Assembly (NCBI GenBank): GCA_965262505.1
Contig: CBDHFM010000030.1
Span: 4,588,001 to 4,652,000 of the forward strand
DNA from: JACPPO01 sp965262505
Lineage (GTDB): Bacteria > Acidobacteriota > Vicinamibacteria > Vicinamibacterales > UBA2999
Reading direction: 5' to 3'
Length of the DNA: 64,000 bases
Numbering within the stretch: the first letter of the stretch is position 1; the number at the start of each line of letters is the position of its first letter. This document shows positions 19,071-28,529 of this stretch, piece after piece. A program made the translations under genes and the position numbers. The notes under the pieces were generated by a model. The model was not told the DNA's origin, searched no databases, and saw only the letters and a list, made by a program, of their open reading frames with translations.

Positions 19071-20423
19071 ATGCCCGACGCGGTCACGGCTAGTCAGCGG
19101 ATCTCTGCCACGGCAGGCGGGGCCTTTCTCGTTGGCCTGCTGGCGGTGTTCGTGTGCCGTGCCGTTCTCGCGAGCACAATTGTGCCGCCGTGGCAGGGGC
19201 CGGATGAGCCTGTGCATTTTGCCGTTGCCGAGCTGTTAACGGTGCCGATTGCCAATCTGGAGTCGGAGCGAGTGGACCTGGAACGCCAGGTTCTCGCGTC
19301 AATGGCTACGTACCGCTGGTGGGAGCCGTATGACGTGCCGACGCCGGCTCCCGTGCCTACTCGGTTCGACCAGATCGGGCGCTTCGGGGGACTCTCGTAT
19401 GCGCAGCCCTTGTACTACGGCGTTGGTGCCGCCTTCCTACGCAGCACCCGGCCGAGGGACGTGGAGTCCGCGTACTGGCATTTGCGGGTGCTGTCCGTCA
19501 TCCTCAGCCTGGTCGCCCTCACGCTCGGCTGGTGTGGGACGCGACTGTTGTTTGGGCCGTCAGTTGCGACCGGCGCACTCTCCATCGCGGTCTTGCACCC
19601 GCAATTTCTGCTGTCGGCCATCAGCGTGAACCCCGATGTGGTTGCTAACGTGCTGGGAGCGTTCATGTGGTGGCAGGTGGCTCGAGTTGTGAAGAAACGC
19701 CGCCCCGCCATGTCGCTCGCGCTTCTTGTCGTTGCCGCCGCCGCGGCGCCCCTCGTGAAGGACAGCGTCATTGCGCTGGGTGCTGTGGCCATAGTGATCG
19801 TGACGGCCGCGACGTTTGGTCCGAGGACGGAGCGAGTCGGTCGCCGAACTGTCCTTTTGGCGCTGACCGCCGTCGGCGTGTGCGGGGTGCTTCTGCTAGC
19901 CGCGTGGCTGGTGGCTCCAGGGCCGATGCAAGAATTGACCACCTCGTGGCGCAACTCGCTGAACATCCGGCGACCCTTCGGGCTGGCAATGATTCCTCAG
20001 GCGATCGCCTACGCCAGGGAGGCGATTGACTACGTATGGCTCGCTGCCGGATGGATGAGAATTCATCCCGCGGAGCCGTGGCTCTGGGTCGCCAGGTCGC
20101 TGACGCTCATCGGACTCGGGAGCGCAGCCGTCCTGCTGATTCGACCGTCTGCGGTCCGGGGCGCGTTGGCGATCGCGTGGTTGTTCGTTCTCGTCCAGAC
20201 CGCGGTTGTGATTGGGTTAGGGTTCCTGACACCCTTGGCTCCTCAAGGTCGCTTCCTGTTCCCTGTGATCGCACCCGCAACAGTTCTTCTGTGGCTGGGT
20301 CTCACGAATGCCACGCCTGCACGTCTCCGACCGTACGCGGCCCCGGCGCTCGTGTCCATCCTGGCCGTGATGGACGTCACCGGATATACGATGGTCCTGA
20401 TTCCCGCCTACTTGCCATGGTGA
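19071..20423 (+). CDS. DUF2142-like multi-pass membrane protein
   Basis: About 450 residues with some ten hydrophobic segments. The first loop reads PPWQGPDEPVHF, the hallmark of DUF2142 membrane proteins, which resemble GT-C glycosyltransferases and often occur in polysaccharide loci. ATG 19071 overlaps the end of the interrupted GT4 gene by 23 bases and sits just before the first membrane segment. Predicted to be in the cytoplasmic membrane; a glycosyltransferase role is inference from fold and context. Confidence 0.75.
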   Translation: MPDAVTASQRISATAGGAFLVGLLAVFVCRAVLASTIVPPWQGPDEPVHFAVAELLTVPIANLESERVDLERQVLASMATYRWWEPYDVPTPAPVPTRFDQIGRFGGLSYAQPLYYGVGAAFLRSTRPRDVESAYWHLRVLSVILSLVALTLGWCGTRLLFGPSVATGALSIAVLHPQFLLSAISVNPDVVANVLGAFMWWQVARVVKKRRPAMSLALLVVAAAAAPLVKDSVIALGAVAIVIVTAATFGPRTERVGRRTVLLALTAVGVCGVLLLAAWLVAPGPMQELTTSWRNSLNIRRPFGLAMIPQAIAYAREAIDYVWLAAGWMRIHPAEPWLWVARSLTLIGLGSAAVLLIRPSAVRGALAIAWLFVLVQTAVVIGLGFLTPLAPQGRFLFPVIAPATVLLWLGLTNATPARLRPYAAPALVSILAVMDVTGYTMVLIPAYLPW

Positions 20424-21109
20424 GGTGGAAGCTCGCTGCGGGCGTCGTCCTCGCCTGTGTCGGCATCGAGGTGTTTGTGCTCGCCGATCGGAGCAACGGG
20501 GAGCCTCGAAACAAGGATATCCGCCGATACGTGCTCGGCGAGATCGTGAGCGACACTCTCGTGGCGCAGCAGTTTCGCGTGAGGGCGGATGGCCTCTCGT
20601 CGGTAACCATCTACCCCCGGCGCATCAGCGACGACCCGGCCGGCGTTGCGACGATCGTGCTGCGCGACGTGGAGTCTGGGATTGTGTATCGCGAAGAGAC
20701 ACCCCTCCCCGTTCTTGCCGAGGCCGGGGCTCTTACACTGCGGTTCCCGCCACAACCGTCGCGCGAGCGCGACTATCGCATAGAGTTCACGGTTACAGAT
20801 GCGCCGCTGGGGCGAGGCATTGGATTGCTCGCAACTCGCGGCGAGGGCTATCGCCGCGCGGTGCTGTCCTTCGACGGCGGCAGGCCACGGTGGGGTGACC
20901 TGGTGTTCGAGACTCGGGTCGAGGGCGCCACGTCGAACTTCGGATCGATTGCCGCCCAACTGGGTCGAAGCGGAATCCCGGCTCCCCGCGCCGTGCTGGC
21001 GCTGTTGCTGATGCTCAAGAGCGGCATTTTGTTCCTGCTGATTCGCTCCTTCACGGTCGAGCGGACGTTCACGTCGAAGTCCGATCGCGCAACCGTACGC
21101 GTGCCCTAG
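20417..21109 (+). CDS. membrane-anchored protein of unknown function
   Basis: 230 residues: an N-terminal membrane segment (about residues 4-22), a beta-rich extracytoplasmic region with a sandwich-like feel (VTIYPRRISDD, VLRDVESGIVYRE), and a C-terminal membrane segment (VLALLLMLKSGILFLLI). I do not recognise the family. It overlaps the DUF2142-like gene (ATGGTGA) and precedes the DUF2723-like gene by one base, so it may be a partner of these membrane enzymes. Confidence 0.6.
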   Translation: MVRWKLAAGVVLACVGIEVFVLADRSNGEPRNKDIRRYVLGEIVSDTLVAQQFRVRADGLSSVTIYPRRISDDPAGVATIVLRDVESGIVYREETPLPVLAEAGALTLRFPPQPSRERDYRIEFTVTDAPLGRGIGLLATRGEGYRRAVLSFDGGRPRWGDLVFETRVEGATSNFGSIAAQLGRSGIPAPRAVLALLLMLKSGILFLLIRSFTVERTFTSKSDRATVRVP

Positions 21110-21611
21110 AATGGTGGGCAGTCCGACACGGAGAGAAACAGCTCGCGAGGCGGATAAGATGGCGTTTGCCCTCGCCGCCGCGGCAACCGTGTTGTATATG
21201 CTGACGGCCGCGCCCGGATTGCTGTGGGGCGACTCAGCAAAGCTCGTCCTCTCCTCCATGGACTTCGAGTTGGTGGCGAAAACGGGGGGCCATCCGGGGT
21301 ACGTCCTCCTGTCCGGGGCGATTCTCCGGATGAGTCCGCTGGAGCCTGCCAGGACTCTGAACCTGCTTTCGGCGCTGTGCGGCGGGCTCGCCGTTGGGTT
21401 GCTGTTCCGTCTCGGCGAGCGGTCGGGAGGGCGTCTGGCGGGTTTGATCGCGGCGTGCGCTCTCATGGTGTCCCACCTCTTCTGGCACGCCTCCGTGGTT
21501 ACGGAGAGCTACGCTCTTGCGGCCGTTCTCTTCCTCGCCGCTTTCTATCGGGCGTACCGCTTTTCGCAGGAACCCGGCCCGCGCGATCTCGTCGTCGCCT
21601 CCTTTCTCCTA

Positions 21612-22635
21612 AAGCGTTTTTCATGACCGTGTGGCGGCCGCGTACCCGCAGTGCCGAACATAGTTGCGGCATTCGTCAGGGCTGAAGTGCGCCAAGCACT
21701 CGCCGAGGAACGGCCAGAGCGTCTCGGTGCTGCGACAGCGAGCGGTGCGAACGAGGGCCTTGAGCTTCGCGAAGCAGAGCTCGATGGGATTGAGGTCCGG
21801 GCTGTAGGGTGGCAAGTACCAGAGGGTGGCCCCGGCGGCCTGGATGGCGCGTTGGATGCCGGCGACCTTGTGGGCCCCGAGATTGTCGGCAATGACGATG
21901 TCGCCGGGCTGCAGGGTCGGCACCAGGATCTGTTCGATGTAGGCGCGGAAGCTCTCGCCATCGATCGCGCCGTCGAAGACCCCCGGTGCGGTCAGCCCCG
22001 TGACCCGCAACGCGGCGAGAAACGTGCTGGTCTGCCAGCGCCCGCAGGGGGCGTGGTCGTGAACGCGCGCGCCGCGCGGTGCCCGGCCGTACCGCCGAAG
22101 CAGATTGGTGGTGATGCCGGTTTCGTCCAGAAACACGAGGTGGGCGACATCCCAGGTCGGCGCCGCCGCGTGCCACGCGACCCGCGCGGCCGCGACGTCA
22201 GGCCGATCGTGTTCGGACGGGCGGACCGTGTTTTTTAACGGTCAGGCCGAGGGCCCGCACGGCGCGCCAGACCGTCGGCACACTCGCGGGCGTGGCGAGG
22301 GCGTCCTTCAGCTCAGCCAGCGTGCGATCCGGGTGCGCCGCAATCAGCGCGGCCAAGGTGTGTAGGTGCGGCTCAAGCATGCCGCGCCGTCCATGTCGCT
22401 GGACGCGAGGCGCCACCTCGCCCGTGTCGCGCCGCCGCTGTTTCAGTAGCCGCACCCACGACCCGCTCACGCGGTACTTCGCCGCCACCTCGGCCGCCGT
22501 CATCCCGGCATCGCTGTCGAGGAGCGCCCGCTCTCGCAGATCCATCGAATAGGCACGCATCGGGCCTCCTGCATCGGTGCGCGCAGAAGTACCACGACCG
22601 CCCCAGGTAGTACAAGGCCTATTTGAAAAGCGCTT
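21612..22635 (-). mobile_element. IS630-family insertion sequence (copy 1)
   Basis: 1,024 bases between duplicated TA dinucleotides (21610-21611 and 22636-22637), the usual IS630/Tc1 target. Ends begin AAGCGTTTTTCA and, inverted, AAGCGCTTTTCA. The transposase lies on the minus strand in two overlapping frames. The precise boundary is confirmed by restoration of the host reading frame. Confidence 0.9.
21621..22560 (-). CDS. IS630-family transposase in two frames
   Basis: The first frame (22560 down to 22198, 120 residues) is a helix-turn-helix region (MTAAEVAAKYRVSGSWVRLLK). The second (about 22230 down to 21621) carries the DDE core: D in LVFLDETG, D in DIVIADNLGAHK and E in PPYSPDLNPIELCF. 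At a run of six A on the coding strand (about 22233-22238) a shift joins LTVK to NTVRPSEHDRPDVAAARVAW, the expected family sequence. So the product needs either frameshifting or slippage at A6, or the gene is broken by an indel. IS630 elements with two frames are known; I cannot tell which applies here. Confidence 0.8.
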
Positions 22636-23725
22636 TAGGCCTCGCTGCTTCAGCGAATGCCGTGGCGGCGGTCATGGCGCCTGGGTTTATCCCGCTTCTC
22701 GCAGCGGGACGGAAGACCCTGCGCTGGAGCTGGGTCGCCATGGCAGGGGCGGGGTTGCTTGCGGGATTCAGCCCCTACCTCATCGCGGCGGCGGCCGGCG
22801 AAGGGCTTGCAGGGATGGCTGGCGACTTCGGCCTGGAGTTGTCCCAGTACTTTACCCTCGGGGGCGCGTGGTTTCAGGCGCTGCTCCGGTATCCGGCGTA
22901 CCTGGTCTATCAGTTTCCCGGCCCTGGCGTCCTTCTCATCCCACTGGGTGTCGTTGCCATGCGGCGCAGGCACCCGCTATTGGCGTGGGCGCTGGTGTTG
23001 GCCTGGGTCGCGGACGTCGGGTTCGCCGCGACATGGCTCCGCCAGCGCCAGTTCATGATGCTCGGCGCCGGTCTCTTCGCTCCCGCGGTCTTCGCCGGAG
23101 CTGGCGCGGAGAACGCATGGCGGTGGTTTGCGGCCCGGAGGCCGCGCACCTCGAGGCGCTCGTTCGAATGGGGCCTTGTCGCCCTCGTTCTTCTCGGACC
23201 GGTCGTGACGTACGCGAGTGCGCCCCCTCTTGCCGCGTGGGCGGGGGTGAACCTGACAGGCGCCCGAACTGTTCCGAACCGTCCCGACAGCTTCTTCCTG
23301 CGCCCATGGAAGGTGGGTTACCAGGGCGCCGAGCGCTTTGCCAGGGAGGCCCTCGAAGAAGCTGGGCCAGGCGATGGGATCGCGGCCGACTTCACGATCT
23401 ACGCAGCCCTGGAGTACCAGCGGCGCCGGCAGACGGCGGAGGGAGTGGAGCTCCTCGAGGTGGATCCGTTCATCTTCCAGAACGATCCCGAAGGGCTGGC
23501 CGAGTGGGTGCGAACGGTTCATGCACGAGGAGGACGGGCTTTCCTCGCCGACGACGAGGCGGACTACTATTTCACCGCGCACCTGGGAGAGGTGTTTCGC
23601 CTCGAGCCCCGCGGTCCCTTCTGGGAGGTTCTCCCGAGGGGCCCAGGCCCACCCTCGGAGGCTTCCCGCTGAGGATTCGGATTCACTTCGCTGCGGGCGC
23701 GCTGGGCCGAGCGGTGGTTTGACTG

Positions 23726-24691
23726 ATGCGGTCGCTCTGGTTGAGGCATGTCGCGAAGCGTGTGGGCGTCCCGCTGCTCTACGGGTCCGGCGCATTGTGG
23801 CTGGCCAACAGACTCACGCGAAATCACCGGCAGATTGCCTTGAATTATCACAATGTGGATCCAGACGTGTTCGGGCGTCATATCGTGTTCTTACGGCGTC
23901 ATGCAACGCTCGTCGACCTCGAGACTTTTCTGGCGGGTGGCGTGGTAAGTGGAACCAGACCAACCGTGACCATCACGTTCGACGATGGCTACGCGTCGTT
24001 CGTACAAGAGATCATTCCAATTGTTTCCGCGTTCAGCGTTCCAGTGGCGTGGTTCGTCCCCACGGCCGTCGTCGGTACCAGTGAGATCTTCTGGTTCAAT
24101 CGTGTTCGTGAGCGAATCCTTCACAGTCGGCGCGGCACGTTCGAGTTCGAAGGACACCAATGGAGGCTCCGGCGATGGAACCGGGAGTATGTCGCCGCGG
24201 CGATCAGCAGGCTCTTGAAGCAACAGCCATCTGACGTTCGCGAACTCTCTGCCAGGACCCTTTCAGCTCAGTTGGACGAGGTGCCTCCAGTTGTTCTCGA
24301 CCGGTGTCGACATGTCTCGCCTGCGCAGCTGAGAGCCGTCGATCTGACCCTTGTAACGATTGGCAGCCATTCGCACACCCATCCGAAGCTCTCGCAGCTT
24401 GGCGGGGAGCATCTGACAAGGGAACTCACTCTATCGAAGCAGCTCCTGGAGGAATGGACTCAGCGACCGGTGAGACACTTCGCGTTTCCGAGCGGTGATT
24501 ATACGAACGAGACGATACAGGCGGTCCGAGACACCGGATACGCGTCGGCGTGGACCACCGAAGCGCGATGTCGGGCGGAGGTGGACAACGACTACCGCAT
24601 GCCGCGGATACCGATCGATGATCGAGCGCCTGTCAGCGTGCTGGCTGCCAAAATGACCGCCGGCTCGCAACCGTGGATGATCCGGGCATGA
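23726..24691 (+). CDS. polysaccharide deacetylase (NodB-like)
   Basis: 321 residues, carbohydrate esterase 4 fold. TFDDG at residues 84-88 holds the catalytic Asp and a metal Asp; SHSHTHP at 214-220 supplies metal-binding His; FAFPSGD near 251 is the next motif. The order is normal. A hydrophobic N-terminal stretch (about 12-28) could be an anchor. Likely removes N-acetyl groups from a sugar in the glycan or its precursor. Overlaps the next gene through ATGA. Confidence 0.85.
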   Translation: MRSLWLRHVAKRVGVPLLYGSGALWLANRLTRNHRQIALNYHNVDPDVFGRHIVFLRRHATLVDLETFLAGGVVSGTRPTVTITFDDGYASFVQEIIPIVSAFSVPVAWFVPTAVVGTSEIFWFNRVRERILHSRRGTFEFEGHQWRLRRWNREYVAAAISRLLKQQPSDVRELSARTLSAQLDEVPPVVLDRCRHVSPAQLRAVDLTLVTIGSHSHTHPKLSQLGGEHLTRELTLSKQLLEEWTQRPVRHFAFPSGDYTNETIQAVRDTGYASAWTTEARCRAEVDNDYRMPRIPIDDRAPVSVLAAKMTAGSQPWMIRA

Positions 24692-25464
24692 ACTCCACGG
24701 ACCGTCAAGCCGTCGTCGCTACTCATTTCGACGCCTACGCTGCGAACAACCGTTGGGGGGACCTCTACAATCGAGCCAATCCGCATAGCCACAGCTTTCT
24801 GGCCCGACGCCGCAAGACGGTGGAACTGCTCGGCGACCTCAGGGGTAAGCACCTGCTCGATATTGGCTGCGGCACCGGCGCGCTCATGGAGCCGCTTCTT
24901 GAGACGACGGCCCGATACGAGGGTGTCGATGTCGCCCCGCAGATGATTCAGGTCGCCCAGCGGCATCTGGAGCAGCTTGGTGTCGAAGGGCGATTCAGGG
25001 TTCGACTGGGAAGCGCACTGGCACTACCTTATCCGGAGAATCACTTTGACGCAGTTGCCGGGATGGGGCTTCTGGAGTATTTCGACAATCCGGAGATGGT
25101 CATCCGCGAGGCGATCAGAGTGGCGAAGCCCGGCGCACGGCTGGTCTTCACGATCCCTCAGAAGATCTGTCTCGACGCATACGTAGTCCGCGCAGCGGCA
25201 CCGGCTCGCTATGTTGCACGGCGGATGCTGCGAAAGCCCACGGAGGATATCGAGCGAGACAGGTACACACCGAAGGAGTTCCAGAATCTGTTCCTCAAGC
25301 TCGGGTGCAGGATTACTGGCGAGAGGTTCTACAATAAGCTTCTTCTGCCGTACCCCGTCACGCGTCTCATGCCGATGACCGCCTATGCGGTCGCCAGGGT
25401 GCTGGAACCGATCCGTGGATTTAGTTTTCTTACGACAGGCTACATTCTCGCTTGCGAAAAATGA
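24688..25464 (+). CDS. SAM-dependent methyltransferase (class I)
   Basis: 258 residues. Motif I LLDIGCGTGAL at about residues 56-66, acidic VDVAPQMI, then FDAVAGMGLLEYFDNPE and a GARLVFTIP strand: a typical class I (UbiE/COQ5-like) core with a 70-residue C-terminal extension. ATG 24688 overlaps the deacetylase stop. Substrate probably a sugar or lipid intermediate; not resolvable from sequence. Confidence 0.85.
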   Translation: MNSTDRQAVVATHFDAYAANNRWGDLYNRANPHSHSFLARRRKTVELLGDLRGKHLLDIGCGTGALMEPLLETTARYEGVDVAPQMIQVAQRHLEQLGVEGRFRVRLGSALALPYPENHFDAVAGMGLLEYFDNPEMVIREAIRVAKPGARLVFTIPQKICLDAYVVRAAAPARYVARRMLRKPTEDIERDRYTPKEFQNLFLKLGCRITGERFYNKLLLPYPVTRLMPMTAYAVARVLEPIRGFSFLTTGYILACEK

Positions 25465-26546
25465 TGAAACGCCGGGGGAGAGGGATCCGCCTGTTCGCGC
25501 TCAACGTTGTCATTCTCGTCGGTACTCTGGCTGCACTCGAAACGGCTCTTCGTGTTGCGGGCTGGCATCCTCCGGGGCATTTCACCAATCTCCGGTACGA
25601 CAACGATCCGCTGACCGGTCCTTCGCTGCTTGCCTCCCAGGAGGGGTTCTTCCAGACGCCCTGTTCCCGTATCTCACGCATTCGCGTCAACCGGTTCGGG
25701 ATGCGCGATCGCGAACGCAGCCAGACGCCTGCCGGTGCGCGTGTGGCATTGATCGGCGATTCGTTCATCGAGGGACTCCACGTTGCGGATGAGGACACCG
25801 TGTCACGTCGCCTCGAGGCGCTACTTGGCGGGCGGGCGGAGGTGCTCAATTTCGGAGTGAGCAGCACGGGCACTGCCGTTCAGTTGATGAATTACCGCGC
25901 GCGTGTACGCACTTTTCGGTCCGATGTCGTGTTGCTCATGTTTTACGTCGGCAACGACATCGCGGATAATTTGCAGGCTCTAAAACAGCGCATGGACCCT
26001 GGGATGGCCTCCATCAGCCCGTATCTCGTGCTGGATTCCGGAGGCAAGCTGGCCGAGAATCCACAACCGGGACAGCGCCGTCGAACCTCCCCGCTTGTCA
26101 CCTTGGCGAGCTCGAGTGCAATCGGACAGTGGGCGTCCCGCGCGTACCAAAACATCAGGGTTTATCTTGCCTCCGAAAGCGAAGCGCCCGCGCCCGATCG
26201 AGTGTCGGAGTAGGTCCTTCTCGATCAGGCATGGCGGGTCACTGAGCAGGTCATCGAGCGATTTTCAGAGGAGGTGCGTGCCGATGGGTCCCGCTTCGCT
26301 CTTGTTGTCGTACCGAGTGACAATACCGATGACAATCGACGTGCAGTTGCGCGATTGACCGAGATCGCAGGCCGAGAGCCGTTTCCGCTACTCGATCTCG
26401 GCGCCCACTTTCGGCGCAGCGTGAATCCCGAGGAGCCCGATCCCTTCTCCTGTGACGGCCACTGGAACGCCCGCGGCCATGCCGCGGCGGCGGAGGCTCT
26501 ACTGAAGTTTCTCAACGGACAACAATGGATCGAGGTGCGTCAATGA
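25461..26546 (+). pseudogene. SGNH/AlgJ-like hydrolase with internal amber stop
   Basis: One frame from ATG 25461 to TAA at 26546, broken by a single in-frame TAG at 26211-26213. Before it: an N-terminal membrane anchor (about residues 11-29) and the nucleophile block GDSFIEGL (from residue 99), then FYVGNDIADN. After it: VVPSDNTDDNRR and the block DGHWNARGH (about residues 332-340), where Asp332 and His334 would complete the triad. The stop thus separates nucleophile from Asp/His and should inactivate the enzyme. Such SGNH proteins act as glycan O-acetyltransferases or esterases in the periplasm. The next gene overlaps the end via ATGA. Confidence 0.75.
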
Positions 26547-27526
26547 AGGCTCTACTCACTGGCGGAGCGGGTTTCGTCGGCTCGCATCTAGCTGAAGCCC
26601 TGCTCGATCAGGGACACAGCGTTTACGTTCTCGATGACCTGTCGACGGGGTCCATCGACAACATCCGTCACCTGAAAGGGCGCGCCGGCTTCGAGTATGC
26701 GATTGACACGGTCATGAACGAGCGGCTCACGGCCGAGCTGATTGACCAGGCCGATGTGGTATTTCACCTTGCCGCGGCGGTCGGCGTGAAGCTGATCGTC
26801 GAGGCGCCGGTCCGTACGATCGAGACGAACGTGCACGGCACTGAGGTCGTGCTGACGCACGCGGCCAAGAAACACAAGCTCGTCGTGATCTTCTCGACGT
26901 CGGAGGTGTACGGTAAGAGCACGGCGCTGCCGTTCAGCGAAGAGGCCGATTTAGTGATGGGCCCGACGCATAAGCACCGATGGGCGTATGCGTGCAGCAA
27001 GGCCGTCGACGAGTTTCTGGCGCTGGCGTACTGGAAGGAAAAGAAGCTGCCGGTGATCGTCGCAAGGCTCTTCAACACCGTCGGGCCTCGGCAGACGGGA
27101 CGCTACGGCATGGTGATTCCGAACTTCGTCCGGCAGGCACTGATGGGTGCCCCGGTTACCGTGCATGGAGACGGCAGCCAGCGGCGCGCGTTTGCGTATG
27201 TCGGCGATGTCGTGAACGGGCTGATCAAGCTCGTCGAGGAGCCACGAGCGGTCGGTGAGGTCTTCAACATTGGAAACGCCGAGGAGATTTCGATCCGCGA
27301 GTTGGCCAATCGTGTGAAGCAATTAGCCGGCAGCACGTCGGAGATTGTGTTCGTTCCGTACGATCAGGCCTATGAAGCCGGTTTCGAGGACATGCCGCGG
27401 CGGGTGCCGGACCTGACGAAGATCAACCGGCTGGTGGGGTACGTCCCTACGGTTGGCCTCGGCGAGATCCTGGTCCGGGTGATCGAGGAGCATCGCGAGG
27501 CTCTACCTGCGCGCGGTGTTCTGTAG
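26543..27526 (+). CDS. NAD-dependent epimerase/dehydratase (extended SDR)
   Basis: 327 residues. TGGAGFVGSH at residues 6-15 and VLDDLSTG; STSEVYG; the Tyr/Lys pair in YACSKAVDE (about 150-158); FNTVGPRQTGRYGMVIP. The last two blocks are close to UDP-glucuronate decarboxylase and dTDP-glucose dehydratase relatives. ATG 26543 overlaps the end of the SGNH frame. It is the last gene of the run; a gap and a minus-strand gene follow. Confidence 0.85.
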   Translation: MKALLTGGAGFVGSHLAEALLDQGHSVYVLDDLSTGSIDNIRHLKGRAGFEYAIDTVMNERLTAELIDQADVVFHLAAAVGVKLIVEAPVRTIETNVHGTEVVLTHAAKKHKLVVIFSTSEVYGKSTALPFSEEADLVMGPTHKHRWAYACSKAVDEFLALAYWKEKKLPVIVARLFNTVGPRQTGRYGMVIPNFVRQALMGAPVTVHGDGSQRRAFAYVGDVVNGLIKLVEEPRAVGEVFNIGNAEEISIRELANRVKQLAGSTSEIVFVPYDQAYEAGFEDMPRRVPDLTKINRLVGYVPTVGLGEILVRVIEEHREALPARGVL

Positions 27527-27631
27527 CGCCCATCTTGCCCGTGAGTCACGGCAGTGATGCCGCTGGGGACCCTCCACGCGGACGTTCGAAGAGCAAACTT
27601 CTGGCGTGTCATAGAATAGTGGCGCACGCGA

Positions 27632-27645
27632 CACCGGGACCGGTG
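27632..27645. terminator. possible bidirectional terminator hairpin
   Basis: CACCGG-GA-CCGGTG forms a six-pair GC-rich stem between two convergent genes (ends at 27526 and 27647). There is no T-run, and the loop is only two bases, so the call rests mainly on position. Confidence 0.25.
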
Positions 27646-27646
27646 G

Positions 27647-27982
27647 CTAGCGCTCGGGCGCAGGCGGGTCGACGGTGCGTTCGAGCGCCCGTTGCGCGTC
27701 CTCGAGTGCGCGCGCGAGCCGCTCGCTGAGCGTGTTGCTATCGCCGCGAAAGTGGGCGGTCACCATCGCGACGTCGGCCAGCAGCAGGCGGGCCGCCACG
27801 CGAAACGTTTCGGTGGACTGTGTCGCGCCGTCCAGTGTCTCGCTGAGCGATGCGACGCGGGCCAGCAGCAGTTCGATCTCCGCCTGCGTGACCTCGGAGG
27901 GAGACTTTCTGTCGGCGGGCTGCAGCGGTAGCTGTTGCAGGACCGCGCTCAGGCCATGGACGGGAGACGCATGTTGGGCCAC
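27647..27982 (-). CDS. small protein of unknown function
   Basis: 111 residues, alpha-helical in appearance (EIELLLARVASLSETLDGATQ and ERLARALEDAQRALERT). No family recognised. It converges with the epimerase at 26543 and diverges from the coiled-coil gene at 28059, leaving 76 bases for promoters. Coding status is supported only by frame and position; the opposite strand is also open. Confidence 0.4.
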   Translation of the reverse strand: MAQHASPVHGLSAVLQQLPLQPADRKSPSEVTQAEIELLLARVASLSETLDGATQSTETFRVAARLLLADVAMVTAHFRGDSNTLSERLARALEDAQRALERTVDPPAPER

Positions 27983-28058
27983 GAGCTAATGATAGCGCAA
28001 GGGACGCACGATTCAGGTGCCGCTCACAACCTAGACACCGACAAAGGATAGCGACGGC

Positions 28059-28529
28059 ATGAATGCGACGATCAGACGAGCCCTGGCGGGTGTGGGCCTT
28101 GCCCCGGCCGGACAGCTCCAGCGGCTCGCCAACGAGTCGCGGCAGATGTCCGACAAGGTGAAGAATCTCGAGGACCGCGTCGCGAAACTTCGGGCCGATG
28201 CCGAGACCTGGAAACGACGGCACGACGATATCGCGGCGAAACTCCGTGAGTGGAAGGATATCGTAGCCAAGGCCGAGGCCGAGGCCGAGGCCGAGCGCAT
28301 GCGAGCGGGCGCCGAGCACGCGAAGGTGCGTGGCAGTGAATGGAAGGCGCGCGCTGAGGCGTTGTCGGAAGAAAAGCGGGATCTGCGCGCACGTCTCGAG
28401 GAGGTCCAGCGCGCTTCGATCACCGCGCGCGAGTACCTCATGGCAACCGAAGCAAAACTGGATCTCATCGAGGCGGCCCTCCAGGTGCTCGACAGCCGCA
28501 CGCGCGAAGCGGCCATCACCAACCCGTGA
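28059..28529 (+). CDS. coiled-coil protein of unknown function
   Basis: 156 residues. A continuous coiled coil is predicted by eye from about residue 18 to 145 (heptad-like Leu/Ala with E/K/R; a low-complexity AEAEAEAE stretch near 72-80). There is no signal peptide or membrane segment. It overlaps the following glycosyltransferase-like gene through GTGA, so it may be a scaffold or length-control partner of that enzyme. This role is inference. Confidence 0.6.
   Translation: MNATIRRALAGVGLAPAGQLQRLANESRQMSDKVKNLEDRVAKLRADAETWKRRHDDIAAKLREWKDIVAKAEAEAEAERMRAGAEHAKVRGSEWKARAEALSEEKRDLRARLEEVQRASITAREYLMATEAKLDLIEAALQVLDSRTREAAITNP

Larger units (their letters stand above)
16267..19093 (+). pseudogene. 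GT4-like glycosyltransferase split by IS1380-family element
   Basis: The 5' part (16267-17156) encodes MKVLVLMPYLPDRAPGQRF, DFDDAIFLSN, the second-domain start VIGWSGSHSTIKHL, and KALQYMALGIPVIASPVGVN. The 3' part (18838-19093) encodes SSIITDGRNGFVA and the C-terminal helix. Joining them with one copy of the TTAA target gives PVGVNSSIITDGRNGFVA in frame, about 381 residues, a normal length. The insertion is therefore precise and the host gene carries no other lesion that I can see. ATG 16267 or 16279 could be the start. The gene is inactive unless the element is lost. Confidence 0.85.
21111..23672 (+). pseudogene. DUF2723-like membrane protein split by IS630-family element
   Basis: The 5' part (21111-21611) encodes YMLTAAPGLLWGDSAKLV, GGHPGYVLLSGAIL and several membrane helices; WGDS-E/K and HPGYPL-like loops are typical of DUF2723, a GT-C-like family. 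The 3' part (22638-23672) adds more helices and a soluble tail. Removing the element and one TA copy gives ASFLLGLAASANAV in frame, total about 511 residues, so the host gene was intact before insertion. Presumed role: membrane glycosyltransferase. Confidence 0.8.

Noticed and set aside
28270..28300. GAGGCC-type short tandem repeat as a regulatory repeat
   Set aside because: It encodes the AEAEAEAE part of the coiled coil and is explained by the protein.
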